The notes below the pieces were generated by a model. It saw only the letters and a program-made list of their open reading frames with translations. It had not been told where the DNA came from and ran no database searches. A DNA stretch of 64,000 nucleotides from Embleya scabrispora DSM 41855. GTDB lineage: Bacteria > Actinomycetota > Actinomycetes > Streptomycetales > Streptomycetaceae. The stretch spans positions 62,001 through 126,000 of the forward strand of contig NZ_KB889697.1 in the NCBI RefSeq assembly GCF_000372745.1. The letters are read 5' to 3'. The position numbers were made by a program, and so were the translations under genes. Below, piece by piece: positions 1-7,345 of this stretch. How positions within the stretch are numbered: position 1 is the stretch's first letter; each line of letters starts with the position of its first letter.

Positions 1-28
1 TCCGCACGGAGGTGCACTGATTGCCCCG

Positions 29-60
29 GCAGGTGTGCCGGGTCGGCCCGGCACACCTGC
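29..60. terminator. Strong hairpin, probable intergenic terminator
   Basis: Perfect inverted repeat with 14-bp arms (GCAGGTGTGCCGGG and its exact complement) around a TCGG loop. There is no T-tract, as is usual in actinomycetes. It lies between the left window edge and the minus-strand gene ending at 228, so it may serve that gene. It may also serve a plus-strand gene of which only a possible tail (stop codon at 18-20) is in the window. Confidence 0.75.
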
Positions 61-227
61 TCGACCATGCTCGACACGACCGGGTGCTCGGAGTCGGCAT
101 GTCCGGGTGGACCGGGTGTTGGGCATTTCTCGTCGGGCCCGTTATCCGAACCTCCCGGTCCGGTGTCGGCCGAGCGGCCGGCTATCCGACGACGCCCCGC
201 CTGCGCCACACATCGGCCGCCGGCCCG

Positions 228-989
228 CTAACCGGCTCCGGGGAACAGCGACACGAACGCGTCCGAAGCCGCCGTCATGCCCTGACCGAACGGCGCGTCC
301 AGGTCCCAGATCAGGAACAGCAGGAACGCGATCAGCGCGCTGAACAGCCCGGCCACGATCAACTCCGGTGCGGATCTGCGGATCTGCAGCGTGAAGATCA
401 TGCCCACGGTGACCACGGCGCCGACGATCAGGCCGAACCACACCAGTCCCGGCATCGACGAGCCGGCCTGGCCCCCACGCGCCTGACGCGCGTCGTCCGC
501 GATCGCGATCTGGTCCAGGATCGGCTGGTACATCTGGGATTCCTGGTCGCCCTGCGGCACGTAGTCGGTGGCACCGTGTCGCACCGCGTCGAACAACTGC
601 GTGCCGCGGTCGGACAGTTCGCCGTGGTCGGCCATATAGCCCCACTCCTTCTTGACCACGTACCGCACGTAGGCGTCGATGTCCGCCCGGATCCGGTCGC
701 GCACCGGCGGCGGATAGACCCGGACCCGCTCGCTGACCTCGTGCAGCGCCTGCGCCTCGTGCCGCACCTCGTCCTCGGCCGCGCCCCGCCCCTCCCACAC
801 GCCCGCGATCGCCAGACCGAGCACGATCGCGTAGACCACGCCGATCATCATCGTCATGTATTCGAGTACGTCCGGGGTTGCCGACGGATCGTCGTCGTCC
901 GGCAACCGGCGCGACTTGAGCACGACGACCGACAGGACGACCGCGCACACCGCGGCCATCGCAAGCGCCAGTACAACCCAATGGGACAT
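228..989 (-). CDS. DUF4239 / bestrophin-like membrane protein
   Basis: A 253-residue protein with four hydrophobic segments: an N-terminal one (about 5-23), a second at about 45-65 following an acidic DDDD loop, and a C-terminal pair (about 183-202 and 212-230). Between the pairs lies a soluble helical region of about 110 residues rich in charged residues. This 2+2 arrangement is typical of the DUF4239 family, whose biochemical role is not known. The ATG start is supported by a GGAGG six bases upstream. It is transcribed alone towards the hairpin at 29-60. Family membership is judged from layout and sequence character, not from a search. Confidence 0.7.
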   Translation of the reverse strand: MSHWVVLALAMAAVCAVVLSVVVLKSRRLPDDDDPSATPDVLEYMTMMIGVVYAIVLGLAIAGVWEGRGAAEDEVRHEAQALHEVSERVRVYPPPVRDRIRADIDAYVRYVVKKEWGYMADHGELSDRGTQLFDAVRHGATDYVPQGDQESQMYQPILDQIAIADDARQARGGQAGSSMPGLVWFGLIVGAVVTVGMIFTLQIRRSAPELIVAGLFSALIAFLLFLIWDLDAPFGQGMTAASDAFVSLFPGAG

Positions 990-1151
990 GGGTGACCTCC
1001 GGATCGAGGATTGCGATGGAGCCGAGCTTGTAAACGGACTCGAAGGACCGGAGTCCTCAGCGCCCGAATGGAGACCGGACAGCGGCCCGCATCCGACGAC
1101 TCGGTCGGGAGGAACCGGACTGAACGCGGCGGGAGTTCGGGTTGCCGGCCC

Positions 1152-1817
1152 TCAGCGCGACCCGCCGCCCGAACCGCGTGCGCCCGCTCGCCCACGCGGC
1201 TTGAGCGCGGCCCCGGCCAGGATCGCCGGCGCGGTGATCAGCAGCGTCGTCGTGACGATCGACGTCCCACGCACCGGCGGTGCCACCGCGGGCGGGCGAG
1301 CCACCGGACGCCGGACCGCGATCGGTTGCAGCGGCGGCGGAGTCACGATCGGCGGGCTGGTCGGCGGCGGTGTACTCGGCGGCTTCGGGGTCGGCCTCGC
1401 CGGCGGCGTCGACGCGGGCACCACGACCGCGATCGGTGTGGACCGGACCACGGGCGGCGTGGGTTTCGGTGTGGGCTTCGGCGGCGGTGAGGGTGGTGGC
1501 GTCGGCTTGGGTTTGGTCGGTGTCGGCGACGGCTTGGGCGTGGGCCGACACGAGCCGTCCCGCACCAGTCGGAAATCGACCTTCAACCCGATCCCGCCGG
1601 TCGGCGGACCGGTGGCCGGAATCACGTCCACCCGGACGCTCGCTCCGGGCGAACTGCCGATCGAAACGCACACATCCACACTCGTGCCCGGCGCGTGGCT
1701 GCCGCCGGCACCCGACCCCGCCCACGCCACACCGGCCGGAGCAGCCAACAAGGCGCCCACCCCGACCACGCACCCCCACCGGCGCGCCCGACCCCATGCG
1801 CTCATGAGAACGATCAT
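1152..1817 (-). CDS. Secreted, membrane-anchored proline-rich protein
   Basis: About 221 residues. The N-terminus has an RARR stretch followed by a hydrophobic segment and an AWAG-type signal-peptidase site, so it is probably exported. A short globular part follows. Residues about 93-175 are a low-complexity Pro/Thr/Lys linker (TPKPTPTP-type repeats) of the kind that spans the cell wall. A hydrophobic segment (TTTLLITAPAILAGAAL) and a basic tail close the protein, suggesting a C-terminal membrane anchor. I recognise no enzyme domain. An alternative ATG lies four codons downstream at 1805. The opposite strand is open only because of the repetitive composition. Confidence 0.6.
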   Translation of the reverse strand: MIVLMSAWGRARRWGCVVGVGALLAAPAGVAWAGSGAGGSHAPGTSVDVCVSIGSSPGASVRVDVIPATGPPTGGIGLKVDFRLVRDGSCRPTPKPSPTPTKPKPTPPPSPPPKPTPKPTPPVVRSTPIAVVVPASTPPARPTPKPPSTPPPTSPPIVTPPPLQPIAVRRPVARPPAVAPPVRGTSIVTTTLLITAPAILAGAALKPRGRAGARGSGGGSR

Positions 1818-1972
1818 CCGGCAGAATTGATGCCTTTAGCCCAAATCCCTGCCGGATTCACTCGAAGGGGTAGAGTCGCCGTCAAATACGCACATCCACA
1901 ACGGAATTGCCCAACACCTGCTAACAACTTGGTGCGCGATTGCCCGGAGCAACGCGTTCGGGCGGAGTGGCA

Positions 1973-2185
1973 CTACCGGGCGTGCCGGGTAAGGCCGAAC
2001 AGAGCACCGGTGGGATCGCGCAAGACCACGTCTCCGTGGGAGCCCGGCGAACTTCGGTCGCACCGAGCTGTCGGGCCTGCTTGGCGTCGGCATCGGGTCT
2101 GTCGCCGGCGAAACCGACCAGCCAGAGTGATCGCTGCGCGGTTGGTTCGCCTGGCGGCGGGCTGGCGGCGGCGACGGAGTTGTCC
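1973..2185 (-). pseudogene. VOC/glyoxalase-family protein remnant, frameshifted and truncated
   Basis: One minus-strand frame (about 2165-2030) reads WLVGFAGDRPDADAKQARQL and then GATEV..PTET. The adjacent frame (2035-1973) reads GDVVLRDPTGALFGLTR and then stops. Joined, they match the C-terminal half of a VOC (vicinal oxygen chelate) domain, ending in the family's usual DPxGAxFGL motif. The frame changes near position 2030. The N-terminal half is missing, and the remnant abuts a transposase fragment on the other strand at 2188. I read it as a decayed gene. The call rests on this motif only. Confidence 0.6.
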
Positions 2186-2187
2186 GG

Positions 2188-2322
2188 CGCTGCGTCGAGC
2201 ACGCCAACGCTGAACACAAGCAGTGGCGAACCCTCCAGCGCCACCTCGGACGCCGCGAGTACTTCGACGAGACCTACGCGGCAGTCGCCGCCCTGGTCTC
2301 CGACCGCGCCGCCGAGAGGTGA
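2188..2322 (+). pseudogene. C-terminal fragment of an IS5-like DDE transposase
   Basis: A 44-codon stretch reads RCVEHANAEHKQWRTLQRHL and then GRREYFDETYAAVAALVS before a TGA. The VEHxxAxxKxWRxLxRHLGRRE pattern is the C-terminal signature of IS5-group DDE transposases common in actinomycetes. No N-terminal or catalytic part is present upstream, where the VOC remnant begins on the opposite strand, and I saw no clear terminal inverted repeats. It is best read as the scar of an old insertion that truncated its neighbour. Confidence 0.65.
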
Positions 2323-2384
2323 GCACCAATCAGACAACCCACCAGGCCAACACGCCCCGACCTCATTCGTACACAAGGCGGTAA

Positions 2385-2403
2385 GGAGGCGCGAGGCGCC
2401 TCC
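2385..2403 (-). terminator. Hairpin terminator for the amidohydrolase gene
   Basis: Perfect inverted repeat of 8-bp arms (GGAGGCGC / GCGCCTCC) with a 3-base loop, 55 bases beyond the stop codon of the minus-strand amidohydrolase gene. Confidence 0.5.
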
Positions 2404-2458
2404 CAAGCATCGGCACCCGGCCACGCGGCCCGTAGCCCATGCATCGTCGGCGTGCCGG

Positions 2459-4045
2459 TCAATGTGTGCGCGTCCCCGCCAACCACGTCCCCTCGACCAC
2501 GATCCGCCGCAGCTCCATCGCATCCACCACCCGCGGATCCGCGCTCAGCCAGACCAGATCGGCCGCGCTGCCCACCTCCAGCACCCGCCGATCGTCCGCG
2601 AACGCCTGATACGCGACGCCGCCCGTGTACGCGTCCAGGGCCTGATCCACCGTCAACCGCTCGTGCGGCATCCATCCGTCGACCGGCACGCCCTCGAACG
2701 TGCGTCGGGTAACCGCGACCTGGATGCCCTCCAACGGCTGATGCGAACTCACCGGCCAGTCGCTCCCGAACGACACCGGAGCACCCGAGTCGACCAGCGT
2801 GCGCATCGGATACTGCCGATCGGCCCGCTCGGCCCCGACGCGCGGGATGGACAACTCGGTCTGCAGCGGGTCGAGTTGGGCCCACAACGGCTCGAAGTTG
2901 GCGATCACTCCGAGCCGCGCGAAGCGGTCCAGGTCGGCCGGGTCGACGAGTTGCACGTGTGCGATCACGGGCCGCCGATCCCGCGCGGGGTTGGTCGAGA
3001 CGGCGGCCTCGATGGCGTCCAGTGCGGTCCGTACACCCGCGTCGCCGATCGCGTGGATGTGCACCCGAAACCCGTCCGCGTCGAACGCGGCGACCGCCTC
3101 GGCGAGCGCGGCGGGCGGCCAGACCGGCATCCCGCAGCTGTGCGGGGCGTCGCAGTACGGCGCCAACATCGCCGCCGTCCCACCCTCGATCACGCCGTCC
3201 GCGAAGAACTTCACCGTCCGCGCGGACAACAACGGCCCACCCTCGGCGGCCACTCGCGCCCGCGCCGTGACGAACTCGGCACGCTGATCGCGCCACCGGT
3301 CCGGATCGGCGCGAAACGCGAGATCGGCCCGGAACAACAACGCCCCGCGCCGGGCCGCCTCGACATAGGCCGGCACCATCTCCGGTTCCACCCAGGCGTC
3401 CTGAACCCACGTCAGCCCCGCGCTCGCGTACGCCGAACCGGCCACCCGCAACGCGTCGACCAGTTCGTCCACCGGCCGCCCAGGCACCCGATCGAGCACC
3501 AGATCACACGCGTGCCACTCGCGCAGCGTGCCCAGCGCCGAGCCGTCGGGCCGACGTACGATCCAACCGAGCCGAGGCTGCGGCGTCTCGGCGGTGACCC
3601 CGGCCCGGCGCAGCGCCTCGGTATTGCACCACACCGTGTGGTAGTCGTACGCCCGCAGCACCACCGGCCGATCGGCCACCGCCCCGTCCAGCCAACGCGC
3701 GTCGAACTCGCCGTCCGGAACCAGCGTCGGGTCGTAACTGGCGCCGACGATCCACTCCTCGTCCGGGTGTTCGGCCGCCCATCGGCCGACCTCGGCGACG
3801 ATCTCCGCGACCGTGGTCAGCCCCTTGACCTGCGGCCCGAAGTGTTCGAGACCGCCGAATAGGGGATGGGCGTGTCCGTCGCCGAACGCCGGCAGCAGCA
3901 GGCCGCCGCCCAGTTCGACGACCTCGTCCGCGTCGAGCCCGAGTGCGGCCGTCCCGAGCGCGAGGACCCGGCCGTCCCGGACGGCCAGCGTGTGGGTGTC
4001 GCCCGCGCCGGTGCGGATGACGCCCCGGAACAGGGTGGTGGTCAT
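2459..4045 (-). CDS. Amidohydrolase family 3 (YtcJ-like) metal-dependent hydrolase
   Basis: A 528-residue cytoplasmic protein of the amidohydrolase superfamily, YtcJ/N-substituted-formamide-deformylase type. The N-terminal composite beta-sandwich leads into GDGHAHP, the first metal-binding HxH on strand 1 of the barrel. Later motifs include VKFFADGVIEG, VHIHAIGDAG (metal and catalytic His) and SFGSDWPVS (catalytic Asp). The C-terminus returns to the sandwich with DLVWLSADP. Length fits the subfamily (about 520-560). The true substrate (amide, imide or ester) cannot be told from sequence. The ATG start at 4045 is chosen because the family begins directly with the TLFRGVIRT-type strand; a longer open frame upstream lacks similarity. 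It is divergent from the siderophore importer. Confidence 0.85.
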   Translation of the reverse strand: MTTTLFRGVIRTGAGDTHTLAVRDGRVLALGTAALGLDADEVVELGGGLLLPAFGDGHAHPLFGGLEHFGPQVKGLTTVAEIVAEVGRWAAEHPDEEWIVGASYDPTLVPDGEFDARWLDGAVADRPVVLRAYDYHTVWCNTEALRRAGVTAETPQPRLGWIVRRPDGSALGTLREWHACDLVLDRVPGRPVDELVDALRVAGSAYASAGLTWVQDAWVEPEMVPAYVEAARRGALLFRADLAFRADPDRWRDQRAEFVTARARVAAEGGPLLSARTVKFFADGVIEGGTAAMLAPYCDAPHSCGMPVWPPAALAEAVAAFDADGFRVHIHAIGDAGVRTALDAIEAAVSTNPARDRRPVIAHVQLVDPADLDRFARLGVIANFEPLWAQLDPLQTELSIPRVGAERADRQYPMRTLVDSGAPVSFGSDWPVSSHQPLEGIQVAVTRRTFEGVPVDGWMPHERLTVDQALDAYTGGVAYQAFADDRRVLEVGSAADLVWLSADPRVVDAMELRRIVVEGTWLAGTRTH

Positions 4046-4190
4046 GGCGCTCACTCCGTAGATCAAGGTGGTTCGACGAGGATGCCGGTTCCGTCGGTCC
4101 ACGGGAAGGTGACCGGGCCGGGATCGCAAGCCGCGGCGCAGTCGTTCGGCGACCCTGGGTGAACCCGGCCCCCCGGCGGGGACGGACAAA

Positions 4191-4209
4191 TTAGGCCAGC
4201 CTAGCCTTC
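4191..4209 (+). promoter_or_regulatory. IdeR/DtxR-type iron box
   Basis: TTAGGCCAGCCTAGCCTTC matches the 19-bp DtxR/IdeR consensus (TTAGGTTAGSCTAACCTAA) at 14 positions, with an intact TTAGG half and central AGCCTA. It ends four bases before the GTG start of the first permease. Iron-loaded repressor bound here would block transcription of the importer, as is usual for siderophore uptake. Confidence 0.75.
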
Positions 4210-4213
4210 TCCA

Positions 4214-5236
4214 GTGAATGTCCTCCCGACGCGAGGTCGCCCGAGCCGGCGCCGAGTCCTCTACCTGGTCTCGGCCCTGTTCGTGCTCGCCGCCGCGTGT
4301 CTGCTCAGCCTCGCCGTGGGCAGCCGAGCCATCGCACCCAGCGTCGTCCTGGACGCGCTCGTGCACGGCGGCGACTCCACCGACGCGATCGTGGTCGACT
4401 CGATGCGTCTGCCGCGCACTGCCGTCGCGCTGCTGGTCGGCGCGTCGCTCGGCATCGCCGGCGCCTGTATGCAGGGCCTGACCCGCAATCCGATCGCCGA
4501 GCCCGGCATCCTGGGCATCAGCAACGGCGCCGCCACCGGCGTGGTGACCGCGATCGCGGTGTTCGGCGTGAGCAGCCTGACCGGATACGTGTGGTTCGGC
4601 TTCGCCGGCGCGCTGTGCACGGGCGTGCTGGTGTACGCGGTCGCGGCGCGCGGGCGCGGCGGCGCCACACCGGTCAAGCTCGCGCTGTCCGGGCAGGCCC
4701 TGGCGGCCACGCTCGGTGCGGTGATCACCCTGGTGCTGACCACCGATCAGGGCACGCTGGACCAGTACCGGTTCTGGCTGGTCGGCTCGCTGTCCGGTCG
4801 CACCGACGAAGTGGCCTGGCAGATGGTGCCGTTCGTCGTCGTGGGCACGGCCTTGGTGGTCTCCGTCGCACGCGGCCTGGACGCACTCGCGCTGGGTGAC
4901 GACGTGGCCAAGGGCCTGGGCCACAAGGTGAACCGGATCCGGGTGATCGGCGGCCTGGGGGCGACCGTGCTGACCGGCGTCGCGGTCGCCGCGACCGGTC
5001 CGATCTCCTTCGTCGGCCTGGCCGTCCCGCACGCCGCGCGCGCCCTGGTGGGCACCGATCACCGCTGGGTGCTGGCCATGTCGGCACTGCTCGCGCCGAT
5101 CCTGCTGTTGGTCGCCGACGTCCTGGGCCGGATCATCTTCCCGCCCGCCGAGGTCGAGGTGGGCGCGATGACCGCGCTGATCGGGGTGCCGATCCTGGTG
5201 CTGCTGGTGCGCCGCAAGCCGGTGGTGTCCGGATGA
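4214..5236 (+). CDS. FecCD-family siderophore ABC transporter permease 1
   Basis: A 340-residue inner-membrane permease of the FecCD/BtuC family, which forms the channel of iron-siderophore or cobalamin importers. About nine or ten hydrophobic segments are visible. Family motifs include LRLPRTAVALLVGASLGIAG, GxxxQxxxRNPIAEPGILGIS near residues 90-110, and the C-terminal GPISFVGLAVPHAAR loop that contacts the ATPase. The start is GTG at 4214, directly after the iron box. The next gene begins with an ATGA overlap at 5233, so the two are translationally coupled. The iron box makes ferric siderophore the likely cargo. No substrate-binding lipoprotein gene lies nearby. Confidence 0.9.
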   Translation: MNVLPTRGRPSRRRVLYLVSALFVLAAACLLSLAVGSRAIAPSVVLDALVHGGDSTDAIVVDSMRLPRTAVALLVGASLGIAGACMQGLTRNPIAEPGILGISNGAATGVVTAIAVFGVSSLTGYVWFGFAGALCTGVLVYAVAARGRGGATPVKLALSGQALAATLGAVITLVLTTDQGTLDQYRFWLVGSLSGRTDEVAWQMVPFVVVGTALVVSVARGLDALALGDDVAKGLGHKVNRIRVIGGLGATVLTGVAVAATGPISFVGLAVPHAARALVGTDHRWVLAMSALLAPILLLVADVLGRIIFPPAEVEVGAMTALIGVPILVLLVRRKPVVSG

Positions 5237-6270
5237 GCCACCGCCCGTACGGTCATGTCCTGATCCGCCGCCCGCGCTTCTCGTTCCTCGTGCACCGCCG
5301 CTCCGCGGTGGTCGCGAGCGTGCTGGCCGTCCTGCTCGCGGCCGTCTTCCTGCTCGGCCTGTGCGTGGGCGTACGGTTCATCCCGCCCGGAGACGTGCTC
5401 AGGGTGCTGTTCGGCGCCGACGAGAGCATCGTGGTCGAGACGCTGCGGCTGCCGCGCACAACCGTCGGACTGCTGGTCGGGTTGGCCTTCGGCATCGCCG
5501 GCGCGCTGATCCAGACCGTCGCCCGCAACCCGCTGGCCAGCCCGGACGTGATCGGCGTCTCGCACGGCGCCGCGGCGGCCGTGGTGTTCGGCCTGGTCTT
5601 CGGCTTCGGCGGACCCACCGCCACGCCGCTCACCGCGATCGCGGGCGGCAGCGTCGCGGCCTTCCTGGTGTACGTGCTGGCCTGGCGCCGCGGCCTGAAC
5701 GCGCAGCGGTTCGTGCTGATCGGCGTCGGCATCTCGGTGGCCCTGGCCGCGGTCACCAACCTGCTCCTGACCAAGGCCGACATCACCCTCGCCCAGCAGG
5801 CCAAGGTGTGGATGTCGGGCAGCCTGAACGGACGCGGCTGGTCCCAGGGCGAGCCGCTGACCTGGGTGCTGCTCGCGCTCGTCCCGGCCATCGTGTGGGC
5901 GGCGCGGGCGGCCCGCTCGGCCGGCTTCGACGACGACACCGCGATCGCCCTCGGGGTGCGGCTCGGCCGGATCCGGCTCGGCCTGGTCGTGGTCGGCGTG
6001 CTGCTCGCGTCGGTGGCGACGGGGGCCGCCGGGCCGGTGGACTTCGTCGCCCTGGTGGCGCCGCAGGTGGCCCGCCGGCTGGCCCGAACCCCGCAGGTGC
6101 CGCTGGTGTGTTCGGCCCTGCTCGGCGCGCTGATCGTGGTGTCGGCGGACATCGGCGCACGCATGCTGATCTCGAACGCCGAGCTGCCGGTGGGCGTGCT
6201 CACCGCGGCCGTCGGCGGCCCGTACCTGCTGTGGATGTTGACCCGTTCCCGTGCCGGAGGCGCCTCGTGA
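5233..6270 (+). CDS. FecCD-family siderophore ABC transporter permease 2
   Basis: A 345-residue second permease, partner of the preceding gene in a heterodimeric channel. It has the same motifs: LRLPRTTVGLLVGLAFGIAG, QTVARNPLASPDVIGVSHGA, and GPVDFVALVAPQVARRLA near residue 270. The N-terminus has a basic cytosolic stretch of about 28 residues before the first membrane segment. The ATG overlaps the TGA of permease 1 (ATGA), and its own TGA is overlapped by the GTG of the ATPase gene (GTGA), giving a compact three-gene operon under the iron box. Confidence 0.9.
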   Translation: MSHRPYGHVLIRRPRFSFLVHRRSAVVASVLAVLLAAVFLLGLCVGVRFIPPGDVLRVLFGADESIVVETLRLPRTTVGLLVGLAFGIAGALIQTVARNPLASPDVIGVSHGAAAAVVFGLVFGFGGPTATPLTAIAGGSVAAFLVYVLAWRRGLNAQRFVLIGVGISVALAAVTNLLLTKADITLAQQAKVWMSGSLNGRGWSQGEPLTWVLLALVPAIVWAARAARSAGFDDDTAIALGVRLGRIRLGLVVVGVLLASVATGAAGPVDFVALVAPQVARRLARTPQVPLVCSALLGALIVVSADIGARMLISNAELPVGVLTAAVGGPYLLWMLTRSRAGGAS

Positions 6271-7064
6271 CCACCCATCGGCTCGCCGCTCGCGACCTGA
6301 CGCTCGGCTACGAGGACCGGATCGTGGTGCGCGATCTGGATCTGGAGGTGCCCGCCGGCCGGGTCACCGTCGTGGTCGGCCCGAACGCGTGCGGCAAGTC
6401 CACCCTGTTGCGCTCGCTGGGTCGGTTGCTCAAGCCGGTCTCCGGCAGCGTCTTGCTCGACGGCGCGGCGCTGCGCGATCTGCCCACGCGCGAGATCGCC
6501 CGGCGGATCGGCGTGCTGCCGCAAAGCCCGGTACCGCCCGAGGGGATCACCGTCGCCGACCTGGTGGCGCGCGGCCGGCAGCCGTACCAGCGCTGGTGGC
6601 AACAGTGGTCCGACGAGGACGAGGACGTGGTCGCCGACGCGATGCGGCGCACCGACGTGGTCGAACTCGCCGACCGCTACGTGGACGAGCTTTCCGGCGG
6701 CCAGCGGCAGCGGGTGTGGATCGCGATGGCGCTCGCGCAGGGCACCGGCATCCTGCTCCTGGACGAGCCGACCACCTTCCTGGACATCGCGCACCAGGTC
6801 GAGGTACTCGACCTGGTGCGCGAGCTGAACGTCACCCGCGAACGCACCGTGGTCGCCGTGCTGCACGACCTCAACCAGGCGTGCCGCTACGCAGACCACC
6901 TGATCGCGATGCGCGACGGTTCGATCGTCGCGCAGGGCGCTCCCGCCGAGATCGTCACAGCCGACCTGGTACGCGACGTCTTCGGACTGGCGTGTGTGGT
7001 CATCCCGTGTCCGGTCACCGGTGCGCCGATGGTCGTTCCGGGACAACCCCGCGAGGCCGGGTAG
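6267..7064 (+). CDS. Siderophore ABC transporter ATP-binding protein
   Basis: A 265-residue ATPase of the FepC/FhuC class that powers the two FecCD permeases. Visible motifs: Walker A GPNACGKST (about residues 35-43), Q-loop LPQSPVPPEG, signature ELSGGQRQRVWIAMALAQ, Walker B ILLLDEPTTFLDI and switch His in VVAVLHDLNQA. All catalytic residues are intact. The GTG start at 6267 overlaps the stop of permease 2. Downstream about 280 bases carry no gene before the next start at 7346. The operon resembles siderophore uptake units that use an unlinked binding protein. Confidence 0.92.
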   Translation: MTTHRLAARDLTLGYEDRIVVRDLDLEVPAGRVTVVVGPNACGKSTLLRSLGRLLKPVSGSVLLDGAALRDLPTREIARRIGVLPQSPVPPEGITVADLVARGRQPYQRWWQQWSDEDEDVVADAMRRTDVVELADRYVDELSGGQRQRVWIAMALAQGTGILLLDEPTTFLDIAHQVEVLDLVRELNVTRERTVVAVLHDLNQACRYADHLIAMRDGSIVAQGAPAEIVTADLVRDVFGLACVVIPCPVTGAPMVVPGQPREAG

Positions 7065-7345
7065 GCATCGGCCTCGTCGGGTCGGCTCTCGGCCCGGAAG
7101 GTGACCTTTCGAAGCGGGCCTGACCGGCGCGTTCGGCGGCGGGCTGAAGCGCCTTGCCCGCCGGCGCGGCCCGGTCCGAGCCCGCGGGCACGCACATCAC
7201 CTTCCGCCGGCCGGCGCCGGTCGATACGCCCGGGGAGGTTTCGCGGGCCTGCCCATGCGACAAACATCCAGAATGCCCTTGCGCCCACCGGGTCGGGTTC
7301 GGCCACGCGTGAGGGCGGTTCCGACCGCGACGGACGGGGGCGCAC

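Noticed and set aside
1057-1830. Glycine-rich plus-strand frame opposite the proline-rich gene
   Set aside because: It is the mirror image of the Pro/Thr repeats on the minus strand, with no ribosome site or family resemblance.
2459-5062. Very long minus-strand frame extending the amidohydrolase upstream to 5062
   Set aside because: The extra 338 codons overlap the intact siderophore permease gene, have an Asp/Gln/His/Arg-rich antisense composition and no domain. The enzyme fold begins at the ATG at 4045.
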